Below, piece after piece: positions 8,901 through 16,362 of a stretch of 64,000 bases of DNA; position 1 is the first letter of the stretch; every line of letters begins with the position of its first letter. The stretch is from DATKJY01 sp964540105. Its GTDB lineage: Bacteria; Zixibacteria; MSB-5A5; GN15; FEB-12. Location of the stretch: contig CAZILL010000002.1 in the NCBI GenBank assembly GCA_964540105.1, positions 372,001-436,000 of the forward strand, given 5' to 3'. The notes below the pieces were generated by a model that was given only the letters and a program-made list of their open reading frames with translations, made no database searches and was not told the DNA's origin. A program made the position numbers and the translations under genes.

Positions 8901-11032
8901 GTGTTCAGGCTGAGAATCCGATATTCGTTGGAGAACGCCGAGACCACAAAGGTGTCATAAATGATCGGGCCGTTAATGAATGACAAATTGGTCGGATGGG
9001 CAAACAGCCACTTGAAGGTCAAGTCGCAGTAGGCATCTCCAACCGCATTGTTTGTCGCTGAACTACGAGCATAGTCATGACCCTGCGTAGGCCACACTTC
9101 ACCCGGAGCGCAGATGCGTCGTGAGACGGGAACTGAGCAGAATTCCACGTCGAAAGGAAGGTTGTCATCCCAGCCGAGGGCAACAAAGGTGCTGACCCAG
9201 GTGCCGCTGATGAGGCGCCACATACCGCCATTTTTCATGACGTGACCGGCTTCGCAGCATTCGGCCATCTGAATGATCGAGTCCGGGCTCGTGGCCGCAG
9301 GCTGAGGACCTTCCAGGGAGACATAAAAGTCACCATTAATCTGCTTCCCACCGTTAGGAAGCACAATCGTCGTCCACCCAGGGTACCAAGTAATGTCGGC
9401 GTATGCGACAACCGTGTCCCAGATAGCAGCGCCGGGTCCAAGCGGACCGGCATCGCCCCAGACACCAACTTTCACATACGGAGTACCGGACCACCAATCG
9501 GACTGGAAGCGAATCTTCTCAAGCCGATTGACTGGTTTACCGGTAAATCTCTGAGCAAACGGAACTACCCGCAGGTATGACCAGGTGATCCCAGCCACAT
9601 CATCATAGAGCGTCTGCGCCTGGCAATCGGCGAACTCGTCTTTGCACGTGTTTACGCCGATTTCAAGAGCGACTTCCACGCCGCCGCCGGCCAGCCAGGT
9701 CGGGCTTACGCCCGTGTTCTGCCACGGCTCAAGCGGAAGGTCGAGCTTGATCGAACCACCGGAACCGTCGGTTCCGCCGGCATCATCCGAAAGACCGAAG
9801 GCAAGTCGCCCAAGCGTCTGTGTGTTCGAATTCGCCTGTACGCAGATATGGTACGGGCCAAGAACCACTACATTCAGCGGAGCGAAGTTGACGATAACAG
9901 TACGCCAACCCACTGTGACCAGGTCGCCACCAAACAAGCTGGCGGCACCGCCCGGAATGGCTATGCTCTGAATGAGCGCGCCAGGGTCACCGGCATTGTC
10001 AGCACGGATTTCGACCGTGTAGCTCTGCGTGCTTGCTCCAGTGTAGAGCGTTCCGGTGCAATAGTGGTACATCTCTACCGTCTTGACCGTTTCCGGACCG
10101 GCGGCAAAGAATTTCTGTCCCCAGCCAACAAGGGCGTGCCCCGGATAGAGCGCGCTGCCATTGCGCGGGGTCGAATACAAGCCAACTCCGTACGGAGCCG
10201 GAATCATATCCTGGAAGTAGCACGAGCTGTAGATCTCGCACTGATCGGAATAGATATCCCAGTTCGGATTCAAACCACCCGAGAAGAACCCAAGGGCCGG
10301 AGCCCATGTGCCGGGTGTAAACGGAGATTTGAACACTGAACTGCGATTGGTCGCAGTTGCCGTGCTCCCAGCCGTTCCAGCGTTGTCCGAATACCAGGTG
10401 ATTGAGTCGACTTCAGCCGAAGCCAGATCAGTCGAGAAGACGATATGGTACGCGGCCGCATTGAACTCTACGGGTGTAGTGAAATAGACGGGGACATAGC
10501 CACCCGGAGCAGCCATCGGCGGGATCTGGAACACCTGCTCGGCAATCATGGCATTCGGCACACCGCCAAGATCGGAATAGACACCGATGTACATGCCGAC
10601 GGTGCCGTCACCGGAGGCGTCCCGGCCGTTTTTGTATACGTACGGAATTGCGCCATACACGCGGGTCAGATGATCCGCCTGATTCGCGCCATTCATCCGC
10701 ATCGCAAACCGACGGGAACTGGCATGGAGCCGGTGGCGGGTGTAGATATTCGCGCCACTCGTCAAATTGTCATAGTAGTTCTGCAAGTAGCAGGCTACTG
10801 TATCTGTTCCCGATGGAGTAAACGTACGGTCGTTCTTTGCCATAGTCGCAGGAACTGCAGACTCAACCGGCGTCGTCGCCTTGGGAGTGCTAAACTCCGC
10901 AGGACGAGTCGGAACGGCTTTCTGGCGCGTGACCCTTGCGTCAACTCCGGAAATCGGTCCAGATATTGCTGTACCCGCCAGAGCCATCAATAGACTCAGT
11001 ACGAATACAACGGTTAACAGTCTTTTCAGCAT
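5912..11032 (-). CDS. Very large secreted protein with PQQ-like beta-propeller and C-terminal dockerin domain
   Basis: Predicted exported protein of 1,706 residues. Residues 1-25 form a signal peptide (MLKRLLTVVFVLSLLMALAG). The N-terminal ~600 residues contain repeated beta-rich, jelly-roll-like segments built around 'WTTIVLP' and 'YHICVQA' type strands. Residues ~640-1090 look like a PQQ-type beta-propeller, with recurring blades such as GDIYCFDAATGATVW and GVFYIINSLTGAV. Residues ~1632-1695 are a classic type I dockerin pair (GDVNNDGTINLADIVYLADRV, then GDVSGNDVIDGADVTYLVNY). A strong AAGGAGG lies 6 bases before the ATG. Probably a surface or extracellular adhesion or scaffold protein; no catalytic motif seen. 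It is the only gene between a leader with inverted repeats and a strong terminator, so it is monocistronic. Confidence 0.75.
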   Translation of the reverse strand: MLKRLLTVVFVLSLLMALAGTAISGPISGVDARVTRQKAVPTRPAEFSTPKATTPVESAVPATMAKNDRTFTPSGTDTVACYLQNYYDNLTSGANIYTRHRLHASSRRFAMRMNGANQADHLTRVYGAIPYVYKNGRDASGDGTVGMYIGVYSDLGGVPNAMIAEQVFQIPPMAAPGGYVPVYFTTPVEFNAAAYHIVFSTDLASAEVDSITWYSDNAGTAGSTATATNRSSVFKSPFTPGTWAPALGFFSGGLNPNWDIYSDQCEIYSSCYFQDMIPAPYGVGLYSTPRNGSALYPGHALVGWGQKFFAAGPETVKTVEMYHYCTGTLYTGASTQSYTVEIRADNAGDPGALIQSIAIPGGAASLFGGDLVTVGWRTVIVNFAPLNVVVLGPYHICVQANSNTQTLGRLAFGLSDDAGGTDGSGGSIKLDLPLEPWQNTGVSPTWLAGGGVEVALEIGVNTCKDEFADCQAQTLYDDVAGITWSYLRVVPFAQRFTGKPVNRLEKIRFQSDWWSGTPYVKVGVWGDAGPLGPGAAIWDTVVAYADITWYPGWTTIVLPNGGKQINGDFYVSLEGPQPAATSPDSIIQMAECCEAGHVMKNGGMWRLISGTWVSTFVALGWDDNLPFDVEFCSVPVSRRICAPGEVWPTQGHDYARSSATNNAVGDAYCDLTFKWLFAHPTNLSFINGPIIYDTFVVSAFSNEYRILSLNTGLPAGPTLSGAAMPSHIGSSIQSTPTIATVDVAGTPTTLLFVAGGNNNAIMAYHFPPASATDTLWATNVSDGWRGLGNIGQTRFTAFTVLKIGGVDVLYFGSDGDYVFAVQAANGNAFAPWGVGALNKKAIGAGSGGVSRSGATDGTRMYFGSQTPGGNGDIYCFDAATGATVWTLSGSGGLKGTVVFSGLGAGVENFVGPLAVTSDDKQLYANSSMGAGNHPTDGVFYIINSLTGAVKSAVASNANYNAYGGPMVDQAMVFIPSRSRWVTSGTGGDLLSFNRKTGFLNWSVSGGADNGAGSYYSDGVLTCEGLDAGQVFVFSDLGYLSCFNGDNGSEIFSRRIDNGAAYGRNLGGGGAMAPGHLLFQTRWGQIIDLTQQVPRPRLEILHYNVQAPVPFNSPDPFIVTFPQMYTNTGCVALNVTSLIPSTTSNGSTVGAPAFSGYSNNLMDRSNSIANMLAANSSTLLKNVEAQTAYAFSTTRDADVTTKVVNQAASAVPIYLNTTSLGPYVVNQNDTMDIVISVKGPLVSRGPQTFYMEFTTDDPDFWLGTSTKKPEITLTLVGGCLHDTTWLMFGAGGANYQVVTNTGRMGTGDLVSIAPSNGNFKIGTAKADFYQGTYFYGVDSHRIAMNTQDWTTGGGEANAWVSLQADKNFCTNVCKPTIKLAVALGAASSNGITYTNMTGDLICKSYIDSVQNFDLGAGWNWRNWTASFDNAMTMGISAKTNTFAVKDAPAGDFAVLNNVTVEVMRFTERNGAAVNGWKFGSMIDYDIGSDTASIARSISTAWSCTRGKPATGNAMGQIKIPFGGCGDSPMKNVKALDAKSAQFATTAANHGSAYWDSAFYYMNLPAGGYSHVPLIVSASDQEYHATIAEHNFTPNGSVTFAVANFDLIGIANPWDSTNFSGLARLVNKWLGFGRGDVNNDGTINLADIVYLADRVYGTGPGAIPFEIMGDVSGNDVIDGADVTYLVNYYFNHGACPVGQFAAFATQGM

Positions 11033-11076
11033 TTAATTCCTCCTTAAATAAGGAACAGGTAAACTCGCCTTCTTTA

Positions 11077-11112
11077 GTTCGGATACATAACCGAACGTAC
11101 CGATTATATCGG
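11077..11112 (-). promoter_or_regulatory. Inverted repeats and -10-like box upstream of the large dockerin gene
   Basis: Two adjacent inverted repeats lie 45-80 bases upstream of the start at 11032: GTTCGG-N8-CCGAAC (11077-11096) and CCGAT-TAT-ATCGG (11100-11112). On the minus strand the second contains a perfect TATAAT (11103-11108), but I see no good -35 box. If that -10 is used, the first repeat would lie at the 5' end of the mRNA and could act as an operator or leader hairpin. Confidence 0.4.
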
Positions 11113-11724
11113 ACGTTATATGGCAATGCTCCATAATCTCGGATTGTCTAGGGAAAGATGAGACTGTAACTAAAGTCAACGAATTCATTAAGATTCCTAT
11201 CTTGGAGTCTGGACCATACTCGTGACTTACGAAAATGAGCATGACCCACAAATATAGTCGTGTACAATAATTTTCGCTTCTTAACGCTTTTGAATTCAGG
11301 TTCGGTTGTTCTGCACCTCCTGAAAGGATTTCCACTAAAGGTTTACGGTTACTGTTGTAGCAGTAATAGTGGAATGAGAATTGGAAGACTCAAACAGCGG
11401 ATCGATCTCATTTGGCCCCGCTTTCAAACTCAGGCGAACAATCACAGTGACGTCTCATAAACGACACCAGTTCGCTCACCCACGTTTGGGGGTGGCTAAC
11501 GCATTACCGATTACCGTTTGTTTCAGAAGAAGTACTTTGCCATTCCCGAATCAAAATTTGGCTCTCTGACCCGAGTTTGACGCTGTACACACGCTCGGCA
11601 CTAAGCTAACATATTTCGGCGGCTTGTCAAGAGATTCTTGGAACATTTTTCCATTTTCTTCACACTTTTCTCATACTTTTCCGTAGTCGACCAGTCCTTG
11701 CACGATCCAAAGAGCACTGAAAGT
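11113..11724. other. Gene-free AT-rich stretch
   Basis: About 600 bases between the divergent large dockerin gene and the repeat array. Open frames here are short, lack ribosome-binding sites and resemble nothing I recognise. Base composition is visibly more AT-rich than the flanking genes, as expected for upstream regulatory DNA. No sbcD-like gene is present, although an SbcC-like gene follows. Confidence 0.6.
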
Positions 11725-12032
11725 CCCCCTCATCCGCCCTTCGGGCACCTTCTCCCCAGGGGAGAAGGGGAACAGGGAAGCAAGCAGTTCAGCACCAGAA
11801 GGCACCTTCTCGTCAAGGGGGAGAAGGGGAACAGGGAAGCAAGCAGTTCAGTACCAGAAGGCACCTTCTCCCCAGGGGAGAAGGGGAACAGGGAAGCAAG
11901 CAGTTCAGTACCAGAAGGCACCTTCTCGTCAACGGGCAGAAGAGGAAAGGGATCTGCGAGACTGACTCTGCCCGCCCCCGATTCCCCTCTCCCATGCTTG
12001 GGAGAGGGTGGCGCGAAGCGCCGGGTGAGGGG
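11725..12032. repeat. Cluster of two-hairpin repeats, partly as a ~58-bp tandem array
   Basis: A family A repeat (GCCCTTCGGGC hairpin plus CTTCTCCCC...GGGGAGAAG hairpin) starts at 11725. Its second half is then repeated in tandem: the segment AACAGGGAAGCAAGCAGTTC recurs at 11771, 11830 and 11887 (periods 59 and 57), with a degenerate fourth unit ending near 11950. A family B repeat follows at 11984-12032, with the perfect hairpin CCCTCTCCCA-TGCT-TGGGAGAGGG. No protein is encoded; open frames across it are repeat translations. Confidence 0.85.
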
Positions 12033-12122
12033 AGCTTGGGGTCGGGTGTCCCAGCATTTATGGTGGGTTTCCAGAAGCTCTCGTGATTGACAGAGCTGCT
12101 CAACAGCCGTTTCTTCCGACCC

Positions 12123-14525
12123 ATGCAGCTCCTTTCGCTCGCCATCCAGAACTTCCGCGTGATCCAGAGCGCCCGGATTGACTTCCCGGATGCCGTGATC
12201 GGGATCATCGGTCCCAACGGCGCGGGTAAATCGACCCTGGTTGAGGCGATCACCTGGGTCCTCTATGGCAACCAGGTCTCCCGTTCCGGCAAGGATGAGA
12301 TTAAGTCGACCTTTGCGACGGAATCGGAGAACTGCGAAGTGGCTCTGAGCTTCAAGATTCATGACCACGTCTATAGAATGACCCGAAAGCTCGTCGGACG
12401 CTCCCAGCGGGTTGAGGTTGAGCTTTTTCGTGACGAACTCCCGCAGTCGATCGGGAGCACGGAGACCAAAGGGGAGATCACGAAACTGCTCGGTCTTGAC
12501 TGGCGCGGTTTCTTGACCTCGTTTCTGGCCCGCCAACAGGAACTCAACGCTCTCTCGGAACTCCAGCCCTCAAAGCGGCGCGATCATCTGGCCGGAATGC
12601 TGGGGATCGAGCGGATTGATCGGGCAATTCAAAGTGTGAAAGCCGACGTCAAAGTAGCCGAAATTACCGCAAACAGCATCGAACATCAGTTGATCGAGGG
12701 GAGCTCGCTTCCCACGCAAATCACTGCCCTCAAGGAGCAGGTCGCGAAACTGGAGACCAGTCTGGCGGCGAAATCCGGAGCACGAACTGTCTCTCAGGAA
12801 AGGCTTGAGGCGGTTACGGCGACGTTACGGGAGCACGAGGCGAATAAACAAGCGTGCTCCCAAGTTCTTTCCCGAATCGAGAGCGGGAAACGGACCCAGG
12901 AGATGCTTGTCGAGCAGAGTCGGGGAGTACACAAGACGCTGGCCGAGCTGAGTGCGTCGGCGGAGGAGATCCAAAGACTGATACCCAAGGTGACGGAGCA
13001 CGCTACGTTCGTGCGGGAGCACGCTGCCCTGACAGAGGCAAAGATTCGCGCCGAGCAGCGCCAGAATCTCGCCCGCCAGTTAGACGTTTCGTCCAGAGAT
13101 CGGGTGGCTCTGGAGTCAAAGCTGGCTATAGTTGTGGAGCAACTCAAGACCTGGGAGGCTGAACTTGCCGCTCTGTCGCCGGACATTGGGGAGCGGGTCG
13201 AGACGGGAAGGCTGGAATTGGAGCAGGTGCGAGGAGAGTTTGCGCGACTTCAGGCCGAGATCGAATCGAGCAAGAAAGAGATCGCGAAGCTTGACAGATC
13301 GCGGTCGGAAATCGAGCGGATCGGTCCTGAGGCCCTTTGCGACCGTTGCCGTCGACCGTTTGGAAAGGAGATCGACGAGATCAGGTCCCATCTAAAGGAG
13401 GAGCTTGCCAGCGCGACATCGGGGATGACTGAACTGCAGGCCAAGCTGGAGGAGTGCACCAAACTCGGAAAGGCGCTCAGAGAACGACTGATCGAGCTTG
13501 AGAGACAGGGAAGACTCAGGCAGGAGACCATGTTCAAGCGCGAGAACGGGACAAGAGAACGAACAGAAGTCACTGAGCGTTTGAAACAGGGTATCGAGCT
13601 TCATGCCCGTCTCGCCGAGCAGTTAGCGGGGATCGGGGAGGTTCCCTTTGATGCAGCCCGGTTTGAACAGGTCGGAAAGAACCTGATCGAGCTGGAAACG
13701 CTCAAAGATCGATACAACCAGTTACTTGGGAAAGTCGCTAACCGAGGTGCGGTCGAAGCCGAGCGGGACCAGATCGAGAGCCGACTTGCAGCGGCTCACA
13801 AGCAGATCGACGAATATTTCGCTGAGGTTTCGCAGATTGGCTATGTCGAATCAGAGCACGCGCAAGCTGCCGAGTCGGTCGCGAAGGCGCAGGCAGAGTA
13901 TCTTGACGATCAGGATCGATTTGCTAAAACCGGCCACGAGCTTGAGTTGACGATAAAGGAGCTTCGGTTGCGTGAGGAGCAGTACGAGAAACAGGAATTT
14001 TCGCGCAAGGAACTGGAAAGACTTCGCAATGATCAATACTATGGCGAAGCGTTGGCCCGGCTCTTCGGGGAGTTTCGCAGGAATCTGATTGCCCGCATTC
14101 GGCCGCGACTGGCCGAACTGTCGAGTCAATTGATGAGCGACATGACCGATGGACGATATAGTATGGTCGAACTGGACGAAGAGTATAATATCCGAATGTT
14201 CGATGACGGGAGCTTTTTTGGGATCGAGCGTTTTTCGGGAGGGGAGAAGGATCTTGCCAATCTCTGCCTGCGTTTGGCGATCTCCCAGGCGCTGACCGAA
14301 TCGGCCGGACTGAGTCGATCGTTTGTCATTTTGGATGAGGTGTTTGCGTCGCAGGATGAAAACCGCCGCGAATTGATCGTGAAGGGGCTGGCGAATCTGA
14401 AGAGTCACTTCCCGCAGGTCCTTCTGATTACCCACATCCCTGAAATCAAGGATATGGTTGAAAGGGTCATCAGTGTCGACCGGACCACGCAGGGATGGTC
14501 GGAAGTGAGGGAGAATGGGAAGTAG
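12123..14525 (+). CDS. sbcC: SbcC/Rad50-like ATPase (DNA repair, zinc-hook SMC-type)
   Basis: SMC-like ATPase of 800 residues. The N-terminal half of the ATPase has Walker A GPNGAGKST (residues 30-38). Long coiled coils follow, interrupted by a zinc hook CDRC at 406-409 (CxxC). The C-terminal half has the signature FSGGEKDL and Walker B FVILDEVFAS (Asp738, Glu739). Such proteins pair with the SbcD/Mre11 nuclease to process DNA ends and hairpins. At 800 residues it is shorter than typical SbcC and nearer archaeal Rad50. Start chosen at ATG 12123; an upstream in-frame TTG at 12087 only adds a non-homologous tail. Unusually, no sbcD precedes it. The next gene, a thermonuclease, overlaps by 11 bases and is presumably co-translated. 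Confidence 0.85.
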   Translation: MQLLSLAIQNFRVIQSARIDFPDAVIGIIGPNGAGKSTLVEAITWVLYGNQVSRSGKDEIKSTFATESENCEVALSFKIHDHVYRMTRKLVGRSQRVEVELFRDELPQSIGSTETKGEITKLLGLDWRGFLTSFLARQQELNALSELQPSKRRDHLAGMLGIERIDRAIQSVKADVKVAEITANSIEHQLIEGSSLPTQITALKEQVAKLETSLAAKSGARTVSQERLEAVTATLREHEANKQACSQVLSRIESGKRTQEMLVEQSRGVHKTLAELSASAEEIQRLIPKVTEHATFVREHAALTEAKIRAEQRQNLARQLDVSSRDRVALESKLAIVVEQLKTWEAELAALSPDIGERVETGRLELEQVRGEFARLQAEIESSKKEIAKLDRSRSEIERIGPEALCDRCRRPFGKEIDEIRSHLKEELASATSGMTELQAKLEECTKLGKALRERLIELERQGRLRQETMFKRENGTRERTEVTERLKQGIELHARLAEQLAGIGEVPFDAARFEQVGKNLIELETLKDRYNQLLGKVANRGAVEAERDQIESRLAAAHKQIDEYFAEVSQIGYVESEHAQAAESVAKAQAEYLDDQDRFAKTGHELELTIKELRLREEQYEKQEFSRKELERLRNDQYYGEALARLFGEFRRNLIARIRPRLAELSSQLMSDMTDGRYSMVELDEEYNIRMFDDGSFFGIERFSGGEKDLANLCLRLAISQALTESAGLSRSFVILDEVFASQDENRRELIVKGLANLKSHFPQVLLITHIPEIKDMVERVISVDRTTQGWSEVRENGK

Positions 14526-15183
14526 AAGAAGACGAGGCTCGGGGCTGCGGCGGAAAACCGCCGTCGTTGTTCTGACAGCGGCTCTGGCGATCACATCGTA
14601 TCGCCTTGTCGAGCAGGTCGGTCACGACAAGAAGCCCAGTGATCGCTTCACGGTTGTGCGGGTCATCGACGGCGACACGGTCGAGCTTACCGGCGGCGAC
14701 AAGGTCCGCTTGCTGGCACTCGACACACCGGAAAAGGGGGAGCAATTCTTTGGCGAAGCCAAGAGATTAGTCACGACCCTTTCACTGGGGAAGGCGGTTC
14801 GACTGGAATATGGCCCGACCCGCCGCGATCACTATGGACGTTTGCTTGGTTACCTATACGTGGAGGACACCCTGCTGGTCAATCGTGCCGTGGTGGACAG
14901 CGGGCTGGCCTATGTCTATCTCTTTTCCGACGGCGACCTCAAGAGCGCCGAGGTGCGGAGTATGGTCGAAGCACAACGGCGGGCGATGGGGAGGCATCGC
15001 GGAGTCTGGTCGGAACGTCACGCGCCGGAAACGCACTACGTCGCATCGGAGAGTTCATTCAGATTGCATCGCCCGGGATGCCAGTCCGTGATCCATCGGA
15101 AAGAGGGGCACTTCCGTAGTTTTGCGACGCGCGACGAAGGACTGGCCGAGGGGTTATCTCCCTGCCGCAATTGTAAACCGTAA
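14515..15183 (+). CDS. Membrane-anchored thermonuclease (SNase family) with C-terminal metal-binding-like tail
   Basis: Nuclease of 222 residues. A basic N-terminus precedes a hydrophobic segment at ~14-30 (signal anchor), so it is probably exported or membrane-tethered. The staphylococcal nuclease fold follows, with all key positions visible: VIDGDTVEL (Asp52, Asp54), RLLALDTPE (Arg65, Asp70, Glu73) and RDHYGRLL (Arg109). The last ~40 residues (HRPGCQSV...SPCRNCKP) resemble the small Ada-type zinc-binding tail seen on some other nucleases. It starts inside the end of the SbcC-like gene (11-base overlap), implying coupled translation. Whether the two act on the same DNA is open, since the anchor suggests different compartments. 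Confidence 0.87.
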   Translation: MGSRRRRGSGLRRKTAVVVLTAALAITSYRLVEQVGHDKKPSDRFTVVRVIDGDTVELTGGDKVRLLALDTPEKGEQFFGEAKRLVTTLSLGKAVRLEYGPTRRDHYGRLLGYLYVEDTLLVNRAVVDSGLAYVYLFSDGDLKSAEVRSMVEAQRRAMGRHRGVWSERHAPETHYVASESSFRLHRPGCQSVIHRKEGHFRSFATRDEGLAEGLSPCRNCKP

Positions 15184-15650
15184 GGGAGTTTTGCGAAACT
15201 CCCCTCAACCGGCCTTCGCGCCACCTTCTCACCAGCGGGAAGGGATTTCTTCTGGTATTTCTCTGGAGAACTCGTGCGCTCTCACTTGTCGAGAAACTCT
15301 CGAAACCCACTATGAATGGCTTGTTGACGCCCCCCCTCAACCGCCCTTCGGGCACCTTCTCCCCAGCGGGGAGAAGGGGGAACCATGAGGCATTTGTGAC
15401 TTTACGAAGCTTTTTCAACAGGCCCTGAATGGTGGGCCACCCTTGCAGAATTCCCCTCAACCGCCCTTCGGGCACCTTCTCCCCAGCGGGGAGAAGGGGG
15501 AACCATGAGGCATTTGTGACTTTACGAAGCTTCTTCAACAGGCCCTGAACGCTGGGCCACCCTTGCAGAATTCTCCGTCGCTTTGCGCCACCCTCTCTCA
15601 AACATGGGAGAGGGATTGATGACCGAGATTTGTTTATCTATTAAGGCAGC
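15184..15650. repeat. Intergenic repeat cluster with a 120-bp tandem duplication
   Basis: The 467-base gap between convergent genes is mostly repeats. A degenerate family A copy lies at 15203-15245. Two full family A copies begin at 15333 and 15453. These are part of a 120-bp direct tandem duplication (15333-15452 and 15453-15572) that also carries CATTTGTGACTTTACGAAGC and CTTCAACAGGCCCTGAA and differs at only a few positions. A family B copy (CCCTCTCTCAAACATGGGAGAGGG core) lies at ~15570-15616. No gene is seen. Confidence 0.88.
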
Positions 15651-16178
15651 CTAATCCATGAAGAGGTAGCGGCGCCAGCGTTGGTCGGAGACGCCGATGT
15701 AGCGTTGGATGAAGTGAATGTGGGTGGGACGGACCGGACGGCGGGTGAGAGTGATGCCGGCTCGTTCAGGGCTGCGATCCCCTTTGCGGTTGTTGCAGTT
15801 GACACAGGCGCAGACCAGATTCTCCCAGCTATCCTTACCGTGCATGGTCTTCGGAATGACATGATCAACAGTCATCGGCCCTCTGGTAGTGCCGCAGTAC
15901 TGACAGCGATGGCCGTCGCGCATAAGGATGTTCTTGCGGGTGAGCATGATCCGCTTGTACGGAACTTTCTTATATTGCCAGAGACGAACAACGGAGGGAA
16001 GGGCATAGCTGCGGCTGACCGTGTGGAGCTTGAGGCCGTCGGCGGTTTCAATCATCTCCGCCTTTCCCTGTAGCAGCAATAGAAATGCCCGGCGCGCCGA
16101 ACAAACCGAGAGCGGCTCATAGTTTTGATTGAGCATCAGGACATTGCGAGTAATGATCGAACCGTTCGTGTTACTCAT
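15651..16178 (-). CDS. HNH endonuclease family protein
   Basis: Protein of about 175 residues with a C-terminal HNH nuclease motif: CQYCG, TVDHVIPKTMHGKDSWEN and CVNCNNRKGD supply two zinc CxxC pairs and the His-Asn-His core. The N-terminal part (NVLMLNQNYEPLSVCSARRA) is the conserved leader of a widespread stand-alone HNH family of unknown cellular role. Start taken at the ATG at 16178, which has AAGGTCGG upstream; an ATG seven codons earlier (16199) lacks a good site. It reads towards the thermonuclease gene. No restriction or mobile-intron context is visible. Confidence 0.85.
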   Translation of the reverse strand: MSNTNGSIITRNVLMLNQNYEPLSVCSARRAFLLLLQGKAEMIETADGLKLHTVSRSYALPSVVRLWQYKKVPYKRIMLTRKNILMRDGHRCQYCGTTRGPMTVDHVIPKTMHGKDSWENLVCACVNCNNRKGDRSPERAGITLTRRPVRPTHIHFIQRYIGVSDQRWRRYLFMD

Positions 16179-16362
16179 ACAAACACCGACCTTCAGCATC
16201 GGTACCAGCGCTCTGTCAGGCCGAAGTAGCGGCGACTGAGTTCACGCCGAAGGAGACATCACGCTCCCATTCAGTTCGGCCAAATTAGAAAATCTTTCCG
16301 ATATGTCAAGATGAAATGTGATGATCGACTCATGCGTCAGCGCGTGAACGAATCTGAAGGGC

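Noticed and set aside
11752..11950. Possible short CRISPR array
   Set aside because: The entire ~58-base units are conserved, with no unique spacers, and the units derive from the dispersed family A repeat. No cas genes are nearby.
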